Of a stretch of 64,000 nucleotides of DNA, positions 44,484 to 53,338 are shown in pieces. The stretch lies in the NCBI GenBank assembly GCA_947063855.1, contig CAMSTW010000001.1, positions 59,466-123,465 on the forward strand. The letters are read 5' to 3'. The notes under the pieces are model-generated. The model did not search any database and was not told where the DNA came from. It saw nothing but the letters and a program-made list of their open reading frames with translations. The DNA comes from an uncultured Dorea sp. (GTDB lineage Bacteria > Bacillota > Clostridia > Lachnospirales > Lachnospiraceae). The position numbers and the translations under genes were made by a program. The number at the start of each line of letters is the position of its first letter. The first letter of the stretch is position 1.

Positions 44484-44529
44484 ACTGTCTGGAAAGCATG
44501 ACTGCATGAATCTGACATTTCCAGACAGT
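44484..44529 (-). terminator. Hairpin after the carbamate kinase gene
   Basis: ACTGTCTGGAAA (44484-44495) and TTTCCAGACAGT (44518-44529) form a perfect 12-bp stem with a 22-nt loop just past the arcC stop. A short TTCTTT follows on the minus strand. It ends the regulator-ygeX-ygeY-ygeW-arcC operon. Confidence 0.7.
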
Positions 44530-44541
44530 CTGTCCTATCTC

Positions 44542-45486
44542 TTATGCATGAAACGTTGTCCCCGTCTCCCCCCGCACAGCGTCCCGGGACTTCTCAAGGA
44601 GCGTGATAAGGGCGGTGCGTCCCTCCTTGGAGGAAGCGAAGTCAACCGCCGCCTGCACCTTTGGAAGCATGGAGCCGGGAGCGAAATGTCCTTCGCTGAT
44701 ATACTGTTTGGCTTCTTCCACAGAAATATTACCCAGCCATTTTTCATCCGGCTTCCCGAAGTTGAGGGCAACTTTCTCTACAGCCGTAAGAATGATCAGA
44801 TAATCCGCATCCAATTCTTTGGCCAGCAGACAGCTTGCGAAATCCTTATCAATCACAGCGCTTGCGCCCTTCAGGTGATTCCCCTGCTTCACCACAGGGA
44901 TTCCGCCGCCGCCTCCGGCAATCACCAGATTCCCGGCGTTCACCATCGTGCGGATGGTCTCGATCTCAACAATCTCCACCGGTTTAGGGGAAGCTACCAC
45001 ACGGCGGTAGCCCCTTCCGGAATCTTCCTTCATGATGTAGTGGAAGTTTTCCTCCATCTTCTTCGCCTGCCCTGCGTCCACGAACTTCCCGATAGGCTTG
45101 GACGGATTCTCAAAGGCAGGGTCATTCTCATCCACACGCACCTGTGTAATCATGGTTGCAACCGGTACATTGGTGATATTGCGGTTCAGCAATTCCTCCC
45201 GCAGTGCATTCTGCAAGTCATATCCGATATACGCCTGGCTCATGGCGACGCATACGGAGAGAGGAGTATTGGGCTGGTCCTTGTCCTCGTGGGTCAGGGC
45301 GATCATGGCGTTATTCACCATGCCTACCTGCGGCCCGTTTCCATGGGAAACGACAACCTCACAGCCGTCTTCTATCAGATCTACAATCGCCCTGGCGGTA
45401 ATCTTGACAGCCTGCATCTGCTCCGGAAGCGTATTCCCAAGCGCATTTCCGCCAAGAGCAATCACTACTCGTTTCTTTTTATCCAT
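44542..45486 (-). CDS. arcC: Carbamate kinase
   Basis: 314 aa from ATG 45486 (RBS AAAGGATT); the track adds 13 residues. Signatures are RVVIALGGNALGNTLPEQ, VVSHGNGPQVGMVNNA, GGGGIPVVKQG and VIDKDFASCLLAKELDADYLIILTAVE. It makes ATP from carbamoyl phosphate and ADP. In this cluster it is the likely energy-conserving step, taking carbamoyl phosphate from the YgeW reaction. It corresponds in context to E. coli YqeA. Confidence 0.95.
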   Translation of the reverse strand: MDKKKRVVIALGGNALGNTLPEQMQAVKITARAIVDLIEDGCEVVVSHGNGPQVGMVNNAMIALTHEDKDQPNTPLSVCVAMSQAYIGYDLQNALREELLNRNITNVPVATMITQVRVDENDPAFENPSKPIGKFVDAGQAKKMEENFHYIMKEDSGRGYRRVVASPKPVEIVEIETIRTMVNAGNLVIAGGGGGIPVVKQGNHLKGASAVIDKDFASCLLAKELDADYLIILTAVEKVALNFGKPDEKWLGNISVEEAKQYISEGHFAPGSMLPKVQAAVDFASSKEGRTALITLLEKSRDAVRGETGTTFHA

Positions 45487-45527
45487 GCTATTGAATCCTT
45501 TCTTTTGAATTGAATTTTTCATCATTC

Positions 45528-46721
45528 TTATTTGAATACGCGCGGCTTACTGTTCTCTTCCAGCTTCTTAAGGACGTCGGCCGGATCCGCGAATTTTGCC
45601 AGGAAGATCATAGCCGCGATGATATAAGGCTTGAAGCTTGCTTCCTTATATAACGGAGTTCTGTAGCGGTCGAATACGGAGGCGTCCACCTCGCCGGTCT
45701 CACAGCTGACGCCGGTGATATCCGCCGGCAGACAGTGCAGGTAGAGCGCTTTGCCGTCCTTCGTAGTAGACATCAGTTCTTCCGTACAAGCCCAGTCCTT
45801 GTGCTCCGCGTTCTGGGCAAGCAACTCTTTTTCAAGGGCGTTGATTCCTTCTGTGTCTCCATTTCCATAGAGCTCTGTACGCTTCTCCATGGCGGCAAAC
45901 GGCGCCCAGCTCTTGGGGTATACGATATCCGCATCCTTGAAAGCCTCGGCCATGCTGTTTGTCTTGGTAAATGTACCACCGGATTTTTCCGCATTCCTGG
46001 CGGCAACCTCTTCCACCTCCGGGAAGATCTCGTATCCTTCCGGATGAGCCAGTACGACGTCCATACCGAAACGTGTCATCAGTCCGATGATTCCCTGCGG
46101 AACGGATAACGGCTTTCCATAGGAAGGAGAGTACGCCCATGTCATGGCGAGCTTCTTTCCCTTCAGATTCTCGACGCCGCCGAACTCATGAATGATGTGG
46201 AGCATATCCGCCATGGCCTGTGTCGGATGGTCGATATCACACTGCAGGTTCACCAATGTCGGCTTCTGCTCCAGGATGCCGTCCTTGTTGCCCTGTGTGA
46301 CTGCGTCCACAACCTCGTGCATGTAGGCATTTCCCTTACCGATGTACATGTCGTCGCGGATACCGATGACGTCGGCCATGAAGGAGATCATGTTTGCCGT
46401 CTCACGGACCGTCTCGCCGTGCGCCACCTGAGACTTGCCCTCATCCAGATCCTGAACCTCAAGGCCAAGCAGGTTGCAGGCAGAAGCGAAGGAGAAGCGT
46501 GTACGTGTGGAGTTGTCGCGGAATAAGGAGATTCCAAGGCCGCTTTCGAATACCTTTGTGGAAATGTTGTTCTCCCTCATGAAGCGGAGCGCGTCGGCAA
46601 GTGTGAAGACTGCCTCCAGCTCGTCGTCGGTCTTCTCCCATGTCAAGAAGAAATCTCCATTGTACATATCCTTGAAATTCAATGTGTTCAGCTTATCAAT
46701 ATAATCCTGTAATGTCTTCAT
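45528..46721 (-). CDS. ygeW: Knotted carbamoyltransferase YgeW
   Basis: 397 aa. The carbamoyl-phosphate loop is FRDNSTRTRFSFASACNLLG. DIDHPTQAMADMLHI and LYLHCLPADITG are transcarbamylase motifs with YgeW-type changes. Its true substrate is unsettled; it belongs to the ATCase/OTCase fold family. Within the purine cluster it probably phosphorolyses a ureido intermediate to give carbamoyl phosphate for ArcC. RBS AGGAGG. The spacing to arcC is 41 bp. Confidence 0.93.
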   Translation of the reverse strand: MKTLQDYIDKLNTLNFKDMYNGDFFLTWEKTDDELEAVFTLADALRFMRENNISTKVFESGLGISLFRDNSTRTRFSFASACNLLGLEVQDLDEGKSQVAHGETVRETANMISFMADVIGIRDDMYIGKGNAYMHEVVDAVTQGNKDGILEQKPTLVNLQCDIDHPTQAMADMLHIIHEFGGVENLKGKKLAMTWAYSPSYGKPLSVPQGIIGLMTRFGMDVVLAHPEGYEIFPEVEEVAARNAEKSGGTFTKTNSMAEAFKDADIVYPKSWAPFAAMEKRTELYGNGDTEGINALEKELLAQNAEHKDWACTEELMSTTKDGKALYLHCLPADITGVSCETGEVDASVFDRYRTPLYKEASFKPYIIAAMIFLAKFADPADVLKKLEENSKPRVFK

Positions 46722-46814
46722 AATTAAAATCCTCCTGAATTTGTAATAGTTATTGTTTATTTACCAAGTATTCTGTAACTGGATATAGGGGCGCTTCTGT
46801 AATAGAACCCGGTT

Positions 46815-48128
46815 TTACTTACAATACTCCGTCGGCAATACCGCATATACAGCGGCGCAGGTCACCAGATCCTGCTTCCAGGTCTTCTCGTTTGGTGCGT
46901 GGGCCTGCGCCTCTGCGCCGGGTCCGAATCCGATACACGGGATGCCGTTTCTTCCCATGATGGAGACGCCGTTGGTAGAGAAGGTCCATTTGTCAACCAG
47001 CGGACGGGCCTTTCTCATCTCAAGCGTCTCGTCGGCGCCGATACGGCCGTCGCCGTAGAGACTCTTATAGGATGCTTCCAGAGCCCTGGTTACCTTGTGG
47101 TCCTTTGGGATCGCCCAGGTCGGGAAATAACACTCAATCTCATAGACACATCCGGTATAAGACGGGCGGTCATAGTTGTACATAGAGACGGTCACGTCAT
47201 CGCCGTACTTCCGGACACTTGGCAGGGCGCGGATCTCATCCAGACAGCTTTCCCAGGTCTCGCCGAAGGTCATACGGCGGTCGAGGGAGATCGCACAGGA
47301 ATCTGCCACTGCACAGCGGCTTGGCGATGTATAGAAGATCTGGGAAACCGTTACCGTACCGCGTCCAAGGAAACGTGCCTCTTCCCAATCCGGATTATAT
47401 TTTGCATCCAGCATCTTCACAAGACCTTTGATCTCGGTTCCGTCCTCGGCGTCATTCTCATTGAGCGCACGGACGTCCTGAAGAATATCGGCCATCTTGT
47501 AGATCGCATTATCGCCGCGTTCCGGTGCGGAACCATGGCAGGAGACACCCTTCACATCCACACGGATCTCCATACGTCCCCTCTGTCCGCGGTAGATACC
47601 GCCGTCCGTCGGCTCTGTGGAAACCACGAATTCCGGGCGCACCTTGTCTTCATTGATGATGTACTGCCAGCACAGACCGTCGCAGTCTTCCTCCTGAACC
47701 GTACCTACGACCATGATCTTGCAGCCTTCCGGGATCAGGTCCAGATCCTTCATAATCTTTGCGCCGTATACAGAAGAAACGATACCGCCGCACTGGTCAG
47801 ATACGCCCCGTCCGCCGATCTCCGTCTCTGTCTCATAGCCCTCATAGGGATCGAATTTCCAGTTCTCGATATTACCGATCCCCACCGTATCAATATGTGC
47901 ATCGTATGCGATGATCTTTTCCCCGGTTCCCATGTAGCCGATCACATTTCCCTGCGGATCGATCTGCACCTCGTCAAAGCCGACCTTCCTCATCTCGTCC
48001 GCAATCGTCGTGATATGAGCCTTCTCGTCGCAGCTCTCCCCCGGATTCCTTACAATAGCGCGAAGAAATGCAGTCATATCCTTCTCATACCCCTGTGCAG
48101 CTTCCTTTACTCTGTTAAAATCCAACAT
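46815..48128 (-). CDS. ygeY: YgeY family selenium metabolism-linked hydrolase (M20 peptidase fold)
   Basis: 437 aa. M20-family metal-binding signatures are [34 protein letters not shown] and [16 protein letters not shown]. The family contains deacetylases and amidohydrolases acting on N-acyl/ureido amino acids. Co-occurrence with YgeW and YgeX suggests it hydrolyses an amide or ureido intermediate of purine breakdown; this is inference. RBS AAAAGGAGAAG. Confidence 0.92.
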   Translation of the reverse strand: MLDFNRVKEAAQGYEKDMTAFLRAIVRNPGESCDEKAHITTIADEMRKVGFDEVQIDPQGNVIGYMGTGEKIIAYDAHIDTVGIGNIENWKFDPYEGYETETEIGGRGVSDQCGGIVSSVYGAKIMKDLDLIPEGCKIMVVGTVQEEDCDGLCWQYIINEDKVRPEFVVSTEPTDGGIYRGQRGRMEIRVDVKGVSCHGSAPERGDNAIYKMADILQDVRALNENDAEDGTEIKGLVKMLDAKYNPDWEEARFLGRGTVTVSQIFYTSPSRCAVADSCAISLDRRMTFGETWESCLDEIRALPSVRKYGDDVTVSMYNYDRPSYTGCVYEIECYFPTWAIPKDHKVTRALEASYKSLYGDGRIGADETLEMRKARPLVDKWTFSTNGVSIMGRNGIPCIGFGPGAEAQAHAPNEKTWKQDLVTCAAVYAVLPTEYCK

Positions 48129-48218
48129 CTTTCTCTTCTCCTTTTATTTTTATTCTGTATGATTGCTAAATTACCGTCACTTAGATGACACGTTCATCTA
48201 TCCGGATAAGAAATCCGC

Positions 48219-49454
48219 TTATAATCCTTCAAATGGCTCCTTATCGGATCCGCATAATCCTTCCCAGGTAATCTCATGATACCGCTCTGGATCCGTATCT
48301 CCCTCAGAAGACACCAGAAGCACTTGAGAATCTGCGTCAAGCTTCAAGGCGTCCTTAAGTTCCTGATATTCCGGCTTCGTCATCAGCGCATGAACCAGCC
48401 CCATGGTCACAGAGCCTGATTCTCCGGATATCACCTGCCGGTCCCCCCTGACCGGGGCCGCATAGATACGGGAACCATTCGCACTCACCCAGTCCGGACA
48501 GGAAACAAAAGCATCCGCATGATTCCTCAGGATATCCCAGGAGACCGTGTTCGCCTCGCCGCAGGCAAGCCCGGCCATGATCGTAAGCATATCTCCGGTC
48601 ACATCCACGCGGTTTCCGTCGCCCTGCATGGCCGAACGGTAGAGGCAGTCAGCCGCATTCGCTTCCACGACCACCATCACCGGCGGATTCTCTTTAAATC
48701 TGTTGGCAAAGTATCCGATCACCGCGCCTGCGAGAGAGCCGACGCCTGCCTGGATGAAGATATGCGTCGGCCGGCAGCCGTCTGCTTCCAACTGCTGATC
48801 CGCCTCCATGGCAAGTGTCCCGTATCCCTGCATGATCCAGGTAGGGATCTCTTCATATCCTTCCCATGCCGTATCCTGCACCATGATCCCATGCTCCGTA
48901 TTCTCAGCCTCCTTTGCGGCCATACGCACGCAGTCGTCATAATTCAGATCTTCGATCGTAACCTCGGCATTTTCTTTGGCGATATTCTGCAGCCTGGTCT
49001 GGGTCGTGCCCTTTGGCATCCTGACCACACATTTCTGTCCAAGCTTGTTAGCCGCCCATGCAATCCCGCGTCCGTGGTTGCCGTCCGTTGCCGTGAAGAA
49101 GGTCGCCTGCCCGAATTCTTCCTTAAGCTTCTGGGAAGTAAGCACGTGATAAGGAATCTCGCTGACATCCTTATGAAGCTGCTGCGCCATGTACCTGGCG
49201 ATGGCATAAGATCCGCCCAGGACCTTGAAGGCGTTCAGCCCGAAGCGGTAAGACTCATCCTTCACATACAGCCGCTTAAGTCCCAGATACTCAGCCAGCC
49301 CCGACAGCCGTGTCAGAGGCGTCACCTCATACTGCGGAAAGCTCTTATGGAAATCCCCCGCCTTCTTCATCTCCTCCACAGACATATTCTGAACCTGCTT
49401 ATCCTCACTCCTGGCAATATGATTCAGCGTCCATTTCAATTCTCTGTTACCCAT
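48219..49454 (-). CDS. ygeX: Diaminopropionate ammonia-lyase YgeX
   Basis: 411-aa fold-type II PLP enzyme. The Schiff-base lysine is in DESYRFGLNAFKVLGGSYA. The phosphate loop and substrate motifs include TATDGNHGRGIAWAANKLG and IQAGVGSLAGAVIGYF. It converts 2,3-diaminopropionate to pyruvate and two ammonia, linking purine-derived nitrogenous fragments to central carbon metabolism. RBS AGGAGG seven bases before ATG. Confidence 0.95.
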   Translation of the reverse strand: MGNRELKWTLNHIARSEDKQVQNMSVEEMKKAGDFHKSFPQYEVTPLTRLSGLAEYLGLKRLYVKDESYRFGLNAFKVLGGSYAIARYMAQQLHKDVSEIPYHVLTSQKLKEEFGQATFFTATDGNHGRGIAWAANKLGQKCVVRMPKGTTQTRLQNIAKENAEVTIEDLNYDDCVRMAAKEAENTEHGIMVQDTAWEGYEEIPTWIMQGYGTLAMEADQQLEADGCRPTHIFIQAGVGSLAGAVIGYFANRFKENPPVMVVVEANAADCLYRSAMQGDGNRVDVTGDMLTIMAGLACGEANTVSWDILRNHADAFVSCPDWVSANGSRIYAAPVRGDRQVISGESGSVTMGLVHALMTKPEYQELKDALKLDADSQVLLVSSEGDTDPERYHEITWEGLCGSDKEPFEGL

Positions 49455-49475
49455 GTTAAAATCCTCCTGTCGATT

Positions 49476-50126
49476 CTACTTGTTGATATCTACATAACTG
49501 TAGAGTGTATACTTGGAGATACCAAAATATTTTGCAACTTTATCTCCTGACTTTGTTATAAGGAAGGCGCCTGCGTCATTAAGGAAATTAATCGCCTTAA
49601 TCTTATCCTCCTTCGTCATAAGAGGCACAGGGACTCCCACCAGGGCAACGGACTGTTCGATCAGTTCGGACAACAGCTTGTTAACATCATGAGTGATCAT
49701 ACTGGGTGAACCGGTTTCCTGCTCTTTTTCACCGGGCTTCGTACAGCTGGTAAGAGCATGGATGCTGTTCTCTATCGCCAGAAGATTCGTGATATCGTAA
49801 TTGATGGAAAGTATGTAGTGCAGGTCTCCGTTGTCATCATTGATATAGATGGTGCTGGACTTGAAGATCCGTCCCCCCTCTGTCCGGGTCAGATAGGCAA
49901 GCCGGTCCTTTAACGGTCCCTTCTGATGCTTGAGGGCGCTAAGTACGGCGCCGGACGGACCGTCGCCGATCTTCCTGCCGGTAAGGTTCCCGTTCTCAAT
50001 GTGTACGATAGAACTGTTGGCGGAACCGGCAGTGAGATCGTGTACAACAATCTCGCAGTTCTCGCCGAATTGTGCTGCAAGTCCGGCCGCTATCTGCTTT
50101 AACATATCTAGTCTGGAAATAGCCAT
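49476..50126 (-). CDS. YheO-type PAS / DauR-like HTH transcriptional regulator
   Basis: 216 aa. The N-terminal YheO-like PAS domain (LAAQFGENCEIVVHDLTAGSANSSIVHIENG ... TIYINDDNGDLHYILSINYDIT) probably binds a small ligand. The C-terminal HTH_22 domain (KIKAINFLNDAGAFLITKSGDKVAKYFGISKYTLYSYV) binds DNA. As first gene of the minus arm, facing the permease promoter, it is the natural local regulator of both arms. Urate or a purine could be the effector. RBS AAAGGAGGT. Confidence 0.88.
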   Translation of the reverse strand: MAISRLDMLKQIAAGLAAQFGENCEIVVHDLTAGSANSSIVHIENGNLTGRKIGDGPSGAVLSALKHQKGPLKDRLAYLTRTEGGRIFKSSTIYINDDNGDLHYILSINYDITNLLAIENSIHALTSCTKPGEKEQETGSPSMITHDVNKLLSELIEQSVALVGVPVPLMTKEDKIKAINFLNDAGAFLITKSGDKVAKYFGISKYTLYSYVDINK

Positions 50127-50536
50127 GTGATACCTCCTTTTTGAATAGGTACGTTTTTACTGGTCTCTCTACCTCCATCATAACAGAAAAAAATAAAAAA
50201 GCAATAGAAAAATACAAAAATTTTTAGGTAAGAAAAAATATTTTTGCATCAGGATTTATACAAACCCAGTAAACATGAGGGATTGCGTTGCGTTGTGATA
50301 AAAAATTTTTGTATAACAAAAAAATATTTGAGAATTGGATTGAATTTTGAGCAATTTGATGCTATTATAGAATCAACAGGAACGGAAATTGTTAAAATTA
50401 ATGAAAGAATGTGAACGGCTGCAAGATTGGTCTCTCTGAAATTACTAATTTTACCAGACGTTGACATAGGTTGAAAGTGCAGGGCAAAGTAAGAAAAGAA
50501 TAAGAAGAGGTGTAAGAGAAGAAGGAGAGAATAAGA
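50127..50536. promoter_or_regulatory. Divergent control region of the purine-degradation cluster
   Basis: 410 bp between the regulator and permease genes. Two imperfect ~31-bp AT-rich direct repeats start at 50216 and 50301 with AAAAATTTTT, followed by a TAAnAAAAAA-TATTT block. They are exactly 85 bp apart, close to eight helical turns, and could be operators. A promoter for the plus arm is TTGAAT (50340-50345), 17 bp, TATTAT (50363-50368), leaving a ~165-nt leader. I saw no purine riboswitch-like core in it. Confidence 0.55.
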
Positions 50537-51904
50537 ATGAGTAAAGGAGCAATGAGCGGAACATCAGATGCATTGTTTAAGGTTGACGGGAAGCCTTCGC
50601 CTTCGCAGGCAATTCCCCTGGCGCTGCAGCACGTAGTGGCGATGATCGTAGGATGTGTGACCCCGGCGATCATCGTGGCGGGAGTGGCGCAGCTTACGCC
50701 GGCAGATTCGGTAATATTGATACAGGCGGCGCTTGTTATGTCCGCGCTGACGACATTCATCCAGTTGTTCCCGATTCGTAAGGGAGGATGGATGCTGGGA
50801 TCCGGGCTTCCGGTGATCATGGGGATCAGCTTCGCCTATGTGCCGACGATGCAGGCGATTGCGGGAGACTTTGATGTAGCGGCGATTCTGGGGGCGCAGA
50901 TTGTAGGCGGTGTGATAGCGATTGTTGTGGGGATATTTATCAAGCAGATCCGGAAGTTCTTCCCGCCGCTGATCACGGGTACGGTTGTATTTGCCATCGG
51001 CCTTTCGCTGTATCCTACCGCCATCAACTATATGGCGGGCGGCGTCGCAAGTGAGGACTATGGCTCCTGGCAGAACTGGCTGATCGCATTTATCACGCTG
51101 ATTGTCGTCACGGCGCTGAACCATTACGGGAAGGGGATATGGAAGTTATCTTCTATCTTAATAGGTATTGCGGCAGGATATGTGATTGCATTCTTCTTTG
51201 GGATGATAGATTTCTCATCCGTGGCGTCGGCGTCATTTTTCCAGCTCCCAGGGGTGGGGCATTTTGGGATCCGGTTCGAGCCTTCCTCGTGTGTGGCGAT
51301 CGGGGTACTCTTTGCCATCAATTCCATTCAGGCGATCGGCGATTTCTCGGCGACCACCACCGGCGGACTGGACCGGATGCCTACGGATGAAGAGCTGAAC
51401 GGCGGGATTGTGGCGTACGGGATCAGCAACATCCTGTGTGCATTCTTCGGAGGACTTCCGACTGCTACATACAGCCAGAATGTCGGGATTGTGGCGTCCA
51501 CCAAGGTGGTGGCCAGGAGAGTATTTGCGATGGCGGCAGGGATCCTTCTGGTGGCGGGGCTGATCCCGAAGTTTTCTTCCATATTGACAACCATTCCCTC
51601 ATGCGTGCTTGGCGGGGCGACCGTGTCGGTGTTCGCCTCCATCGCGATGACAGGAGTGAAACTTATCACGGCGTCGCCGATGAATTACCGCAACACGACA
51701 ATCGTGGGGCTTGCCATAGCCCTTGGAATGGGGATCACCGAGGCAAACGCGGCTCTGGCGGCGTTTCCGGAGTGGGTGACGACAATCTTCGGAAAGTCTC
51801 CGGTCGTACTGGCGACGATCACAGCGATTGTGCTGAACCTGCTGCTCCCCAAGAACATGCTGTTGGAAGAGGAAGAAGCGCTGCTTAGAGAGCAGGAGAA
51901 GTAG
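50537..51904 (+). CDS. Nucleobase:cation symporter-2 family permease (xanthine/urate type)
   Basis: 455 aa with about 12-14 membrane helices. NCS2 signatures are PLALQHVVAMIVGCVTPAII, GSGLPVIMGISFAYVPTMQAI, AIGDFSATTTGGLDRMPTDEELNGGI and FFGGLPTATYSQNVGIV. The first gene of the plus arm and its position next to purine-catabolic enzymes indicate uptake of xanthine, urate or a related oxopurine. RBS AGAAGGAGAG. Confidence 0.93.
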   Translation: MSKGAMSGTSDALFKVDGKPSPSQAIPLALQHVVAMIVGCVTPAIIVAGVAQLTPADSVILIQAALVMSALTTFIQLFPIRKGGWMLGSGLPVIMGISFAYVPTMQAIAGDFDVAAILGAQIVGGVIAIVVGIFIKQIRKFFPPLITGTVVFAIGLSLYPTAINYMAGGVASEDYGSWQNWLIAFITLIVVTALNHYGKGIWKLSSILIGIAAGYVIAFFFGMIDFSSVASASFFQLPGVGHFGIRFEPSSCVAIGVLFAINSIQAIGDFSATTTGGLDRMPTDEELNGGIVAYGISNILCAFFGGLPTATYSQNVGIVASTKVVARRVFAMAAGILLVAGLIPKFSSILTTIPSCVLGGATVSVFASIAMTGVKLITASPMNYRNTTIVGLAIALGMGITEANAALAAFPEWVTTIFGKSPVVLATITAIVLNLLLPKNMLLEEEEALLREQEK

Positions 51905-51943
51905 AACATTTGCAGCATTCAAGTGCAGAAGGAGGACATGAAT

Positions 51944-53275
51944 ATGTTATTGATAGGAAATGGAAAGACAATTACCAGAGACGATAGTCTCCCATTTATA
52001 GAGAACGGAGCCGTAGCGATAGACGGCACGAAGATCGTATCCGTCGGAGAGACCGGCACATTGAAGGAGAGATATAAGGACGCCGAATTCATTGACGCAA
52101 AAGGCGGGCTGATCATGCCGGCGTTCATCAACGCCCATGAGCATATCTACAGCGCCATGGCAAGGGGGCTCAGTATCAAAGGCTACAACCCGCAGGGGTT
52201 CCTGGATATCCTGGACGGACAATGGTGGACCATCGACCGGAAGCTGACCCTTGCACAGACCAGATACAGCGCGGTGGATACCATGATATCCTGTATCCGC
52301 AACGGCGTGACGACCATATTTGACCATCATGCAAGCTTCGGCCATATCAGGGACAGTCTGTTCACCATCGCCGACGTGGCAAAGGAATTGGGCGTGCGTT
52401 CCTGTCTCTGCTATGAGATCTCAGACAGGGACGGCATGGATAAGGCGAGAGAAGCCGTGATGGAGAATGCAGATTTTATCCGCTATGCCCTCAAGGATGA
52501 TTCCGGGCTGCTCGCCGGGATGATGGGGATGCACGCACAGTTCACCATATCCGACGAGACGATGGAGCTGGCGGCGGCGAATAAGCCGGAGGGCGTGGGC
52601 TATCACATTCATGTGGCAGAAGGGATCGAGGATCTCCATGACTGTCTGAAAAGATGCGGCAAACGGATCGTCGACAGGCTGATGGATTTTAACATTCTCG
52701 GTGAGAAGACGCTGCTTGGGCACTGTATCTACATCAACTCCCATGAGATGGATCTGATCAGGGATACGGATACCATGGTGGTACATAATCCGGAGTCCAA
52801 CATGGGCAATGCCTGCGGCTGTCCGCCCACCATGGAGCTTGTGCACAGGGGTATCCTTACCGGACTTGGAACCGACGGCTATACCCACGACATGACCGAA
52901 TCCTATAAGGTGGCGAATGTACTTCACAAGCATCACCTGTGCGACGCCAATGCGGCGTGGAGCGAGGTGCCGCAGATGCTCTTTCAGAATAACGCGGCGA
53001 TTGCAAACCGTTACTTTAAGACGCCCCTTGGCGTACTAAGGGAAGGCGCGGCAGGAGACGTAATCGTGGCAGACTACAACCCGCCGACACACCTGGACGC
53101 GGACAACATCAACGGTCACATCCTCTTTGGAATGACCGGACGCGACGTAGTGACCACGGTCGGCAATGGAAAAGTCCTGATGAAAGACCGTGAGGTACAG
53201 GTCATTGACGTAGAGGAAGCCATGGCAAAATGCAGGGAGGAATCAGGGAAATTATGGAAAGAAATAAACGGATAA
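51944..53275 (+). CDS. ssnA: SsnA putative aminohydrolase (amidohydrolase superfamily)
   Basis: 443 aa from ATG 51944 (MLLIGNGKTITRD), 8 bp after the AAGGAGG RBS; the track start is 7 residues upstream. Metal-binding motifs are FINAHEHIYSAMARG, MHAQFTIS, YHIHVAEG and GLGTDGYTHDM. The fold resembles guanine/cytosine-type deaminases. SsnA is a standard member of the Se-linked purine cluster, and its exact reaction is still inferred. Confidence 0.92.
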   Translation: MLLIGNGKTITRDDSLPFIENGAVAIDGTKIVSVGETGTLKERYKDAEFIDAKGGLIMPAFINAHEHIYSAMARGLSIKGYNPQGFLDILDGQWWTIDRKLTLAQTRYSAVDTMISCIRNGVTTIFDHHASFGHIRDSLFTIADVAKELGVRSCLCYEISDRDGMDKAREAVMENADFIRYALKDDSGLLAGMMGMHAQFTISDETMELAAANKPEGVGYHIHVAEGIEDLHDCLKRCGKRIVDRLMDFNILGEKTLLGHCIYINSHEMDLIRDTDTMVVHNPESNMGNACGCPPTMELVHRGILTGLGTDGYTHDMTESYKVANVLHKHHLCDANAAWSEVPQMLFQNNAAIANRYFKTPLGVLREGAAGDVIVADYNPPTHLDADNINGHILFGMTGRDVVTTVGNGKVLMKDREVQVIDVEEAMAKCREESGKLWKEING

Positions 53276-53300
53276 GAAGCCAGGGATGTAAAGAAAGATC

Positions 53301-53333
53301 AAAAGGAGAATAAAAGGAGAATAAAAGGAGAAC
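53301..53333 (+). repeat. Triple tandem Shine-Dalgarno repeat before ygfK
   Basis: AAAAGGAGAAT occurs three times in succession (53301, 53312, 53323; the last ends in C), with the third copy correctly spaced from ATG 53339. The 11-bp period means only the last copy is properly positioned, while the others may act as standby ribosome sites. Confidence 0.85.
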
Positions 53334-53338
53334 AAGAT

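Noticed and set aside
44506-45513. 335-aa plus-strand ORF opposite carbamate kinase
   Set aside because: The minus-strand carbamate kinase is complete, and the plus-strand ORF has no RBS or family match.
46899-48188. 429-aa plus-strand ORF opposite ygeY
   Set aside because: Antisense shadow of an M20-family enzyme; His/Arg/Cys-rich composition.
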